A DNA stretch of 64,000 nt from positions 2,257,645 to 2,321,644 of the forward strand of contig KV748190.1 of NCBI GenBank assembly GCA_001692895.1. Reading direction: 5' to 3'. Positions 34,500 through 45,439 of the stretch are shown here, piece after piece. Numbering within the stretch: the stretch's first letter is position 1; every line of letters starts with the position of its first letter. The notes beneath the pieces were generated by a model. It was given only the letters and a program-made list of their open reading frames with translations, was not told where the DNA came from and did not search any database. The translations under genes were made by a program, and so were the position numbers. Origin of the DNA: Cenococcum geophilum 1.58. Its lineage: Eukaryota > Ascomycota > Dothideomycetes > Gloniales > Gloniaceae.

Positions 34500-37400
34500 C
34501 GACTTAGCTAACTCAGAGGCTAGTATAGATATCTTATATTAGGACACTGGAATCTACTTATAATTATATAGTATAATACCAACAATAGTAGGAATGGCGT
34601 ACTGCTTTACTTCTTATAAGAGGTGGAGCAGGCGGACCCCTAGCTGGATATACAAGCTATCTAGGAGCTGTGGAGGAAGGACTAAGGAAATATAATATAT
34701 ACTATAAAGTCCTACTACCTAGTATATGCGGGAGTCGGCAATATAAGGGTCTGTTTTTATGTAAATAAGGCTATCAATATAAATAAGTAGGCGCCTATAC
34801 ACTACTTAGCGGACGTATACACGATTAAGCTAAAGGGCCGCGAGCGGACTATCCAGATCTATAATATTTATAACCCCTAATAGATAAATAGTAGCCTCCG
34901 CGTACTACCGGAGCTACTAAAAGCCGAAGGAGAATATATACTATTAGGAGACTTTAACCTACACCACCCCTTCTAGGGGGGTGTAGCAGTAATAAGTGTG
35001 GATAACGCGGTGGATAACCTTATCCGCGCTATAGAGGCAGCTGGCCTAAGCCTAGCTACTAAGGCGGGCATAAAGATGTAGGTAAAGGGTATATTAAGGA
35101 GCACGCTAGACCTAGTATTTACCTCCCCTTGGATTATAAATAGACTGCTATAGAGTTAAAGGCAGGACTGTTAGTATATAGGGTCTAACTACTTCCTTAT
35201 TACTACGGAGGTAGATATAGAGGCGCTAGAGGGGCCTCCGCTACCTAAAAGACTACTATAAAAGAAGGCTAATTAGAAGGAGGTGTAAAACAAACTGGAG
35301 GGCCGGCTCTAACCCCTATATAGTTTCCTATATAATATAAGAGATGAACTAGACGCACTAGTAGAGGCTATATACTAGGCGATTAAAAATACTATAGCAA
35401 AGACAATACCTAGCGCGTGGCCCTCGCCGTAAGCCTCTAAAGCGTGGTTGGAGGAATGTATAGAGGTAGTAAAGGAAACCTGGCAGGCTTCCTAGGTATG
35501 GAAGGCCTTCTAATTAGTATCTAATTGGATTAACTACAGAGTTGTATATAATAAGAAGAAAAGGGTAATCTGGCGAGAGGCTAATAAGCTATAGAGATAT
35601 ACCGTTAAGAAGCTAACGAACGACCCTAAGGGAGTGTGGAGGTTAGTAAAATGGGCGCGTATAGTAAACGGGAAGCCGAAGGCCCTACTATAGTTCCCTC
35701 CTATTAGTAGACCAGGAGAAGAGACCCTATACTATAATAATGAGGAGAAGGCCGCTATCCTTGCAGAGTAATTTTTCCTATTACCTGTAGAGGCGGACCT
35801 TAGTAATATACTGGGTTTTATATACCCGGAGCCGAGAACTATAAAGGAAGAAGTTAAGGAGGAGGATATTATTGCGGCTCTAAAGGGGCTTACCCCTAAT
35901 AAGGCCCTAAGCCTAAAGAAGATTATTAATTAATTTCTTAAGATGTGCGGAGAGTAGCTGGCCCTAGTACTGGCTAAGCTCTTTAACAGCTATATAGGAA
36001 TTGGATACTACCCGAAACCGTTTAAAGACTCTATTATAGTAGTCCTCTGAAAACTATAGAAGCCGTCCTATTCTATAGTAAAGGCCTACTAGCTAATTGC
36101 GCTGCTTAATACTATTAGGAAGCTACTTAAGAGAATAGTAGCTAATAGACTGTTTAGAATTGCGGAAGAGACGGGTATACTACTAGCTAGCTAGATAGGA
36201 GTAAGGCTGGGGTGCTTAACGTAGATAGCGCTAGAACTACTAACTTAATAGGTATATATAGTATAGAGAAGCAATCTAAACCTAGTAGTATTACTACTTA
36301 GCCTTAATATTTCCGGGGCCTTTAACCGAGTTTTTTATAAAAGAATGATCTATAATATAAAAGCCTAGGCCGTGCCCTACTGGATAGTATAGTTTATAAA
36401 GTTCTTCCTTAAAGACTAAATAACGAGGCTCTTAATTAGAGGATATATGGCGTAAATAATATAGACGAATACTGGTATACCCTAAGGCTTAGCGCTATTG
36501 CCGATCCTATTTCTTTTTTTTTGCCTATACGCTCCTGCTAGAGCTATAAGGGGGTACTACTATAGCGTTTAGGTTTGTTAATAACTTAAATATATTAATA
36601 TATAGTAAGACCACGGAGGAGAACTATAGAGCCCTAGAAAGGGCGTATAAAATATACATAAAGTAGGCACGCCGATATAGGGTAGTGTTTGCCCTAAAAA
36701 AGTACTACCTTATCTATTTTATAAGAAGCTATAAAAAGTTTAATATAAAGGCCATAGTTAATATATATGGATTTATAGAAGGCCTAGTTAGTAACCTACG
36801 CGTGCTAAGGGTATAGGTTAACTTAAAGCTTAAATAGGGACTGTATATTAATATCGCTAAGGCAAAGACGGTTACGCAAATGGCCGCACTAACCCGACTC
36901 ATAGCCTCTATATAGGGCGCCTCCTTTTAGAAGGCGCGGATGATATACTCCGCCGTGGTCTGACCGATAATTTTATATAGATATAGCACCTAGTACTCGC
37001 TACTGGAGTGGTCGAAGCCTAAGGAGATAAGTAAAGCTAAGCTATACTAACTGGGCGTAGCGTAGAACCTATGCCTCTGTACTATTATAGGGGCGTATAA
37101 ATTAACGCTAATAGCAGTGCTAAAGCACGAGATGGGGTTTCTGCCGCTCTAAATACACTTAGAGGAGCTAGCTGTAGCCTACGCGGAAAGGACGCGGGAG
37201 GGGTAGGTAAGAGAATATATTAAGAGAGAGTGCAATACTATACAAACTATAATAGCCTATTAGCTCCGACCTAGAACGAGGCCACTAATATAGCCTACTA
37301 GAAGGGATAAGCTTAAGAGGATAGCGGCTGCTATTATAGGGATAGATATACGGCTGGCGGACCTATCTAAAGCGCAGTATAGGAAGAGCAGAAGGACTAG

Positions 37401-37880
37401 GGTATAAGAGGTGTTTAAAGAGCAGTGGAAAAAGGAGTGGGAAAGGTACTAGAGTATACTTATATACTGTATAACGGCCTAGGCTAAACTATGGAATAAG
37501 AAGGTCTATAAACGCTATATAAGGCTTACTAAAATAAAGAGTATAATTAATATACTGCTTAGAACAGAATATATAGGACTTAATAGATACCTCTACTATT
37601 AGAAAGTACTAGGGTAACTAACTCTGGCCTGCCTATGCGGCCATAACTAATAATTAATAATATACGTAATAGTGTACTACCCTAGGTACATCACTAGCTG
37701 GGCAGAAATGTATTACCGCGCCGGAATATCCTTATATAGAGAGCTTTTAGCCAAGCTAAATGCTATAAAGGCAGTTGCGGACTAGTTTATGTAGATAAAC
37801 CTCCTACTATACCTCTTACTAGCTAGGGAGCTAGCTAGGGCGAAGGGAGGAGACTAGGAAGTACCTTAAGAAGAGGGACA
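34500..37880 (+). pseudogene. LINE ORF2: endonuclease and reverse transcriptase, dead
   Basis: The endonuclease motif GDFNLHHPF is readable at about 34946-34972. The reverse transcriptase shows LSLNISGAFNR near 36299-36327 and LPILFLFF near 36500, and the catalytic box is decayed to FVNNL near 36572-36590. A C-terminal Cys-rich ACLCGHN lies near 37630. Trp, Gln and Arg codons are replaced by stops throughout. Confidence 0.83.
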
Positions 37881-37899
37881 ATAAATTGCGGTAATGTTG

Positions 37900-38200
37900 C
37901 GGCAATTCGCCGAATATGGCAGAATACTATAGATGTGGCAGAATTCGATAGAATTTGGCAGAATTTGGCAACATGGCAAAATTTGGTAGAACTTAGTAAG
38001 CTGGTAGAATCTGACAGAACTTAGCGAGTTGGCAGAATTTGGTAGAACGTAATAAGTCGGCAGAATTTGGTAGAAATTAGTAAGTTGGTAGAACTTGGCA
38101 GAACTTAGCAGAATTTGGTAAGTTGGTAGAACTTGGCAGAACTTAGCAGAATTTGGTAAGTTGGTAGAACTTGGCAGAACTTGATAGAATTTGGTAAGTA
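37900..38200 (+). repeat. TTGGCAGAA minisatellite in LINE 3' region
   Basis: More than twenty imperfect tandem units of the TTGGCAGAA/TTGGTAGAA type sit between the coding region and the sequence GCGCCCTAGCAC. Higher-order units of about 44 bp are visible at 38085-38180. A short version of the same motif occurs in repeat family X copies at 54495-54525 and 58590-58610. Confidence 0.85.
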
Positions 38201-38576
38201 ATGCGCCCTAGCACTGTTATAGCTACGGAGCTGCGTACGGACTTCTATACCACCAGCCTTGCGGGCCGCTGGCCCTCGCCCTACCTAGATAACTGGACCA
38301 ACTAGGATAGAACTTAGGCCCTAGCTATATACCCCACCAGAGGGACCTAGAAGTACGCATTAAGATGGCTTTTCTGTAGCGCCTTAAAGAGACGTCTACT
38401 TGTGCTTAGCAGCTACTAATTAGAAGAGAGGCTATACAGGCCACATAATAGCAGAAGGAGAGGTTTTATCCGGCTATAGCTGCACGGTTTCCCTTTTATA
38501 TATATATACCTATATAGACCCGCTGCATGGACCCTAATGGGAGCCGTAATAGCGTAATTGAATATCTTATCTTATC
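38201..38576 (+). other. LINE 3' untranslated region and (CTTAT)n tail
   Basis: Non-coding 3' end of the second LINE. It terminates in three CTTAT units before the target duplication. Confidence 0.7.
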
Positions 38577-38879
38577 TTATAAATATGCGCCCCTATATTT
38601 AAGACACTTTTTATTAACTTAATTACCCTTAAACTCTAGTCTATATAAGAAGAAGTAGAAATATAGGCAATATTCTAACAAAGACCGGTCTTTTACTATC
38701 TATTATACTATAATAGTGTTTATATTAAGGCTTTGTTGTTATAGTAATAGAGTAAGTGAACCTTTTTTAGAGCTTTCCGGACCTATATAGGAGCAATTAG
38801 CACGATAGTATTTATGTTAGGAATGTCCTCTACACTCCTTCTTAAAGTAATTTATTGCCGTTTAAGGATTATAACCCCC

Positions 38880-39780
38880 TCTGTGCTATTAGCTCTAGCT
38901 TTAAGCGGAATAGAGAATTCAATATTAATAATTATCCTTCTCCGCCTGATACGGATGACTAGGTGAGTAATACTTTAATAGCTTTAAAAAATATGCTATT
39001 ATTACCTCCGCAAACCTATAAGTGGATAAACAACGCTAGAAAGACTTTGGTTGCTAGCGTAGTCCTACCCCCATTAATAATAAGAAAGCCCCCCTACTAT
39101 CTCAAAATTTATAGCTAAACTATATAACCTAACAACTTATTACCTAAGCTATATTATGGATTGTAGAGCTCTAGAACTAATTTAATTCTGCCTAAATAAA
39201 TAAGAGTCTCGCCTTAGGAAATAAGGAACCGTTTGCCCCCGCTATAAGCTTAGCAACCCCCCCTAAAACGATATAAGGCGTCTCTAAAAGCTACTACTAG
39301 CACTACAACTATACTAGAAAAGAAAATACGCCGTAGCCGTAGACCTCTTAGTGTCTCTAAGGAAGATAGTGCCGCTAACCCTACCTTTTTAGCTAAGCGC
39401 GAAAGCTATCTTAAAAGGAACTATATTGTAGCGCATAAGTGCTAATAGAAGAAGAAAGAGTGGGTTAAGGACCTGGAAATGCAAGTATACAAACTTATAG
39501 CTGTCCGAGCGCATCTAAGATCCTATATTGCGATGCTAAGAGAGTAGGTTCTATTGCTTAAGAACAAGCTACTCTCTTATATAAATTGCGGATGTAAAAG
39601 GCTTAATGCATATATCAATTGAATAGTGATATAGATTTCACCGTCATCTTATATAGCAGCCTTGGAATTGCTAGGGGATATTAAAGGAGAGAGGGCAGAA
39701 GATAAAACTAAGCTAGGAGATAAGGACGCATTTAAGCGTTTAGAGGATATCCTAAAGATAGATAAGGGTAAAGGGTAAGG
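38880..39780 (+). pseudogene. ATF/CREB-type bZIP transcription factor gene, RIP-killed
   Basis: At 39391-39620 the translation gives AKRESYLKRNYIVAHKC, then KKKEWVKDLEMQVYKLI, RAHLRSYIAMLRE and LLLKNKLLSYINCGCK. This is the basic region, the heptad-Leu zipper and the Cys-containing end typical of fungal AtfA/Atf1-like bZIP proteins, which are nuclear stress-response regulators. Upstream, TILEKKIRRSRRPLSVSKED and a Pro/Ser-rich N-terminal part are visible in more than one frame, so frameshifts or introns exist. The basic-region Asn and Arg positions are partly RIP-changed (A-S-K-C decayed to AHKC, and a Gln or Arg to stop). The gene is dead. It lies just after the second LINE. Confidence 0.72.
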
Positions 39781-40816
39781 AGCTACTTAACATTACTTAT
39801 ACGAGCTATTTTTATAAGCGTAAATATTAATAGTTATTAATATAATTAAGATTTTTAATTATAGAGTTAATTTTCCTATGGTACTCTATAAAAACTCTAG
39901 TAATCTTTTTAGATTAGAGGAGCTCCTGGCTAGATTAAGGCTCGTACTAGATATAAATCTATTAATTTTATTAGTAGAGCGGAGTAGATTAGAGGCGGTG
40001 GAGCTCTTAAAGATTTAGATTTATACCTAACTTAGAAGGCAGCTAAGGGGGGGGGGTGCATCTCATAGTCGGTGTGTGGTGTTAAATACGTAACGGGAGG
40101 CAATTACGATATTGAAATTAAGGCCTCCTTATTAAGCTTTCTACCTATACCTTTCTATTTCCTTATCTGCTCTCGCCTTGTCGCCGTTATAAATTATTAC
40201 CTTACTATACGAGATCCTGCCACTACTAAGGATCAATTAATCGTGCCTAATATGCCCTAGATATTCTTATAATCCGCGCTTATTTAGTAGCGCAAAGATA
40301 CTACTTAAGGATCGTCGCTCTTAATTATAGATAGATATAATTAAAGCAAATAAGTGTCTTCGCCACTTTTATAGGCCTCCGCGGAAAGGCTTATATAATA
40401 ATAAGGAAGTAGGGGTGCCAGCCGCGGCCCTTTAAGGAAGCTGTAAAGGCTTAGCTGGCTGCTTTAAAGGCTATAGACGCCGCCACCCAGTTAGTAGATA
40501 ATGAGGATAATCTATAGGAGGAATACGCCGCGATTAAGGTTGATAGTAATAAGGCTAGAGTAGATAAGGTATATTTAGCTAATTAGAGTTAATTTAGGGT
40601 GCAATTTTGGTAAGTATTACCCCTAACTACTTCCTTACCTTAATACTAAGATCGTGCTAAGACTTACTATTTATAGTATATATTTACGTTAGAGCTCTAT
40701 AAAGCTTCTAGATTTAAGAGGTGCAAAATAGCTTTAAAGTGAATTTAGGTGTTAAATCCACTCTAATCCAATTTAAAAAGATTACTAGTAAGGACGCTCT
40801 AAGCTTACAAAAGTCC
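39781..40816. other. Decayed region, weak coding-like segment
   Basis: At about 40429-40590 a + frame reads AFKEAVKA, LAALKAIDAATQLVDNEDNL and EEYAAIKVDSNKARVDKVYL, coding-like but unidentified. A run of ten G lies near 40049. No family call is possible. Confidence 0.35.
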
Positions 40817-41162
40817 ATATAGGTATAGCGATAATCTTTAGTCCTTTGCGTATAGAGTAGGGTAGATAACTAGATTAAGGCTCTTTTATAATTTACTTTT
40901 ACTTCCTTAATATGCTTTATAGGGCGTTAGTAAATAGTAGTTTTACGAGTCTTTTTTAGGAGGGGATTAGAGAGGTATAGATAAGAATAATTAAAAAGAA
41001 GTAGGTGTGGGAATTACGTAGACCTTAAAAACTAGTTAAGACCCCTTAGCAGAGTGCCACTAATGTGGCACAGCTTAGAATATAAGCGGCTTTTTATTAA
41101 TAGATAGCTGGAATTTATTACTAATTAATAGGAGTTCTTTATTTAACAATCTGTATAAAACA
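40817..41162 (+). repeat. Dispersed repeat, copy 2 of 33189-33553
   Basis: Direct copy, shorter by a deletion of about 20-40 bp in its left half. The possible LTR part is 41006-41148 with the purine tract AAAAAGAAGTAGG before it. Confidence 0.6.
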
Positions 41163-41338
41163 TAGCGTAATTAATCTAGACTACTATAGTATATTGTTTT
41201 ATTAGATATTATTCCCTTTTTAAACCTACTACAAGTATCTATAGGCCAGCCTATATGCTAGCGTAATAGACGGTTAGTTAGTTAAGCGGGAGATAGGGTT
41301 TATTAGAGGAAAAAAATTCTGCGATAAGCTAGACCTAG

Positions 41339-41411
41339 TGTTAAACGGACGATTAGGAATAAAAACTCTATAGTATTATAAGAGGCTCTAGAGCCTTACT
41401 ATATACATTAG
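41339..41411 (+). repeat. 73-bp direct repeat, left copy
   Basis: Matches 47172-47244 with only transition differences. The two copies bracket 5.8 kb that holds the ankyrin, zinc-finger and P450 pseudogenes. Confidence 0.65.
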
Positions 41412-41899
41412 GGAGGTAGTAAATAGACTAACGACTACGTCGTTATTTAGTCAGTAATTGGTAATAAAAATAGGTAATAAGACATTCGATAAGACATTTA
41501 GTCGTAAGTTAAGATACTGTTTTGGCTATAACTCGTATATATTATAGGCGCTCAATATATTAGCGGCTAGAGATTCTAAGTATTTACATTTTATGTTCTT
41601 TTTTATCTGTTAAGTATAAACTAATTAAAAGTATTACTAATGAGCAAATATTGCTATCGCCTTATTTTATAAAAATACAGTTTAGTAAATTACTTAAAGC
41701 CTTAGAAAGTTCCTTAGAGTTTTATAAGTAAGTAGTAATTATAATTTATTAAATCTAGTAAGCATTTAATAAACTGCTATTTCCTTACTCTAGCGTTCCC
41801 TAGCTAACTTAAAGTAGCTAAATTAAACTATGTTTCTTTTATTTAATGCTACGGAACTTTTATAGGGTTTCCTATTATTCTAATAGGTTAGTAGTAGGT

Positions 41900-42840
41900 A
41901 TTAAATGAGGTTTTTTTTACTAACTATTTCTGAGGTAATAAGATGCACCTATTACTACTCCCATTTTCTTAATGCTCCGTTATATCTCGCGTTTAAGCTA
42001 TATAATATTACCCTTAGCACCTAAAATATGGGTTTAGGCACTATATTAAAATAAAACCTTAATAATAGTCTTATGCCCCCTAAGCACTGCATGGTACAGT
42101 AGCGGGTAATGCCGTATTTTAGAGGTTACTAAACCGTACTTACTCTATAGAATTTCTTAGTCCATTTTAATTAGGTAGTTAATCTTAGCCCTATTCTAGA
42201 TAAGAAGAAGGATAATATTTTTATAGCCTATTATATAAGCTCTACTTAGTAGAGATCTATAGTTGGTCCGCGCGTTAATATTAGCACCTCTATTAATAAG
42301 ATATTCTATAATGCTATAATGGCCTTTATTATAAGTAACAATTAGTAAAAATACTAAGCTTTACGCGTTAATGTCTGCCCCTTTATTAAGAAGGTATCTT
42401 ATTAGGCTTTCGCGACATTTCTAGACAGTATAGGTAAGTAGACGGCCTATAGTACGACGATATCTGTTAATATATGCGCTATAGCGTATAAGAAGCTTTA
42501 CGACATTATTAGATAAAGAGAGGTAAGTATTAGCAAAAGGGGTTAACTAAAATATAGGAATATGGGAGAATAGATCCCTAGAACGTAGATTTTAGTAAAG
42601 GATATTCTTTTAGTATAGATGTAGTACTTAAGCGATATAGAGGTCGTTAATAATAACACGATCTTTAGCTGCTAGTAGCAACTCTATAGGCTTAGTATCG
42701 TTGCTATATTTAAGATTTACTGCCTTACTAGGTATATTAGCCACTTTAAGTAATAATATCTTTGCCGTAGTATTTAGACGAAGATTCCTCTAAAATAGAG
42801 CGAGAGTAGAAGGGCTGTTAAATTAAAAGGTTTTATTGGC
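41900..42840 (-). pseudogene. Ankyrin-repeat protein gene, RIP-killed
   Basis: On the - strand the translation gives LIRYLLNKGADINA (near 42370-42415), HYSIIEYLINRGANINA (near 42270-42330), IIGYKNIILLLI and HYPLLYHAVLRGHKTIIKVL (near 42070-42130). These are successive 33-residue ankyrin units, with earlier degenerate units up to about 42840 (SLNTTAKILLLKVAN, ELLLAAKDRVIIND). No nucleotide-binding domain is visible upstream, so whether it was part of an NLR-like protein cannot be told. Stops replace Gln, Arg or Trp codons. Confidence 0.7.
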
Positions 42841-43079
42841 GTAGAGGACGTCACGCGCCTTATAGTAAATTTAATAGCAAGTGTATAGAATTATACTATC
42901 TATTCCTAATCCTTACTCTACGGCTATTATTAACTTATATTGGAATAATGATTAGAATTCCTACTTTGTTTTAATAACTAGTATTTTAGCAGATTCGCCT
43001 AAAAGAAGCTTATATATTTAAATGCGTAGTTTAAGCAGTAGTTTAAGAAAAGGTCTACGCCGCGGCGGAAGGGTTTTTG

Positions 43080-43790
43080 TAGGTTGAGGCTTATAAGACC
43101 TTAAGCGTAGGGTTAACGTATTTTAAGTAGGCGTTCTTTAAGACCATTTCTTAATACTAGAGGGCGATGCTAACGCGTTTTTTGGCGGACTACTAGTTTT
43201 ATAGCATATTATGGTTATAGAATCGGTATTAGAATTAGTGAATATTAAAGAGGTCTTAGTTAGTAGGGTAAGTATTTATAAAAGAGAAAGCGTATAAATT
43301 AGATATAATTAACTAAGCGGGGAAGATTATATAAAAAATCCAAGGGATTAAAGAGTGCTAGAATGCTTATCTATATATCTAAATGGCGAAATTCTACGCC
43401 AGAAGTTAGTCGATTTAAGAACTATCTAATAATGGAATTAATACAGCAGTTAGTGCTAGGGAGCCCCCATCCGCTAGGTACTCTAAATGCACTCTACTCT
43501 AAAAAAAGACGGCTGCCTTTACAATCCTCTCTATTTTCCCTAAACTGGACTAGTAAGCGGAGTTAAAAAACTAAAATAGCTCCTCTTTATAATAAGCTAA
43601 AGAATATAAAGGTTTCTTATTATAAGTTAGCTTTAACAGCGCCTTATTAAGCCACGTTGTGGTCTATATAAACTTTAATTGCGCTACTAACTATATAAAA
43701 GACGCCTAATACGTTAACGAAAATAGTACGCCTAGCTGTTCTATATAATTGCTATATAGTAGCCGCTCTCTATAAACTTGGCCACCTCTT
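43080..43790 (+). other. Decayed coding-like DNA before zinc-finger gene
   Basis: One 67-codon open stretch (43363-43566) and other short ones occur on the + strand. They may be the N-terminal part of the C2H2 gene that follows. No motif is recognised. Confidence 0.35.
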
Positions 43791-44290
43791 TCCATGCCCT
43801 ACTATATTTCTTTATCTATTAGAACCTACTTAATGGCGAAAAAGGAATGCGGGGTATATTATAGATTACTATTACGTAAAAGCTATAAAGGCCACTTAGA
43901 AATATATAACCCTAACCGGATAAGACCTTATAAGTGCACATATTCTAATTGTAAAAGAGGATTTATAAGACTTAGTAATTTTAAAATTTATCTACTAACT
44001 TACGACCTTACCTAAGTGAAACCTTATAAATGCTTATATACTAGGTATAGGGGAGAGTTTATAAAAAGTACTAATCTTTAAAGGCATAGGCCGGTAAGAA
44101 TAATTTAATATTAGTTAGAGTATATACTGAGTAATTATAGTGCTATAGCAAGCAGCGCAATTATAAAAAATGCCCGCACTATAACGAAGAATTTAGTCGG
44201 AAAGATTTATTATAGAGGTAGAGTTATCTATTAATCTATACACGTAATACTAATATTATTATAAGTATATAAGGCGTAGGTGCCCTACGC
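43790..44290 (+). pseudogene. C2H2 zinc-finger protein gene, RIP-killed
   Basis: The translation shows RPYKCTYSNCKRGFIRLSNF followed by KIYLLTY (43922-44000), then KPYKCLYTRYRGEF with STNL and RHRPVR (about 44020-44095), and a third KKCPHYNEEFSRKDLL near 44168-44215. These are TFIIIA-type fingers (C-x4-C or C-x2-C, x12, H-x3-H) in which several Cys and His are changed to Tyr, as C-to-T or G-to-A mutation predicts. It was probably a nuclear DNA-binding protein. Stops follow each finger. Confidence 0.75.
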
Positions 44291-44575
44291 TTAAAGAAAA
44301 AGTAAAAGCAGTATTAAAGAAACGAAGTTTAAAATCGCCTAAGTCAATAAATGTTAATAAAGAGTATTTTATAGCGGAAAGTGTATCTACTATCAATAAG
44401 GAGGAATTAGATCTTAAATAAGTGGTTATATTAATAAAGTGGGAAGGTATAGGAAGTACAAAGCGCTCTTTAAAACTATTTAAAGTATTAAGTCTCTACG
44501 TAGTAAGAGCTCTAGAGAGGACCTAAATAGGCTTATATAGTTATAATATTAATATGCTTAGTAGTAATAATAAAT

Positions 44576-44815
44576 AAATATATAGATTTTTTATTACACT
44601 ATAAATGTCCTTAGTAATAAGGGTATCCCTTTAACCGCTAAGTTATGTCTAACGTTATTAATAAGGATCTAGGCCAATTAGAGACTCTTCTATATAGCTA
44701 CTATTATAGTATAGCTGTCCGTACAGCCTTGGCGTTAGACGCTAGCGGTTAAAGGGATAAAAATATATAGATTTTTTATTATACCCTAAATTGGCTTAGT
44801 GGTAAGGGTATATAA
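44576..44815. repeat. Structured repeat: inverted arms inside a direct duplication
   Basis: A 50-bp segment ending TTAGTAATAAGGGTAT (44576-44628) is repeated with changes at 44759-44812 (TTAGTGGTAAGGGTAT). Between them lies a 130-bp unit with inverted ends, CCCTTTAACCGCTA (44628-44641) against TAGCGGTTAAAGGG (44744-44757), plus GTCTAACG/CGTTAGAC just inside. GGCTTAGTGGTAAGG resembles a polymerase III A box. It may be a SINE-like or MITE-like insertion. Confidence 0.5.
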
Positions 44816-45439
44816 ATAAATAAAAAATTATTATTATTAATTATATTTATTGCCTAATTTAGTCCCTCTTTTAGGTATAAACTTCTACCTTTTATATATA
44901 GGAAAAAGCCCTAGTAGGGGAAAAACCTAAGTATATTCTTCCAGCTAGTCTTACGCGCTCCGCCTTCGCTTAGTATTTATGCCATATATTTAAGTGCCTA
45001 GACCCTTATTAAGGCGCTTTAACTTTAGCTATGGTTTCTTCGGCTAGAGATATATATAGCTACCTTAGGAACATACTAGACTCCCTTTATCTGTTAGTTA
45101 TTTTATAACCTATAATTTAATAGCCCTCTATATAGCAGCTTTAGAAAACTAAACGGTATATATCTAATCTTTAAAGTGCGCTATGCCGAAATAAAGCATA
45201 TCTACCTTCCCCTAGCGGTATTAAGTTATATAGTTGCCCTATATATCTATAATTTCATTATTAAGTATAGAGATTGCTAGGTAAAGCTATTAATTATCTA
45301 GCTATTTGCTAAAGGATAACCTACTAACTAGACTAAAGGCCGATAGGGCTATTAGCGAGCGCTATAGGTGTCTTCCACCTCTAAGACTTTAAAACTAAAG
45401 GCTATTAAGTATTGACCGCCTGGAGCAAGTCTTTAGAGC

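Larger units (their letters stand above)
33892..38576 (+). mobile_element. Second Tad1-like LINE, 5'-truncated, RIP-inactivated
   Basis: This 4.7-kb element has a (CTTAT)n tail and a 16-bp target duplication TTATAAATATGCGCCC at 33876-33891 and 38577-38592 (the first bases may overlap the tail). It starts inside ORF1, at the zinc-knuckle region, so the insertion is 5'-truncated. It is a different family from the LINE at 8220. Confidence 0.9.

Noticed and set aside
33189-41162. The two 365-bp repeats as LTRs of one intact element
   Set aside because: No matching target duplication was found at the outer edges, and the purine tract precedes the LTR-like end in both copies. Two 3' ends are at least as likely.
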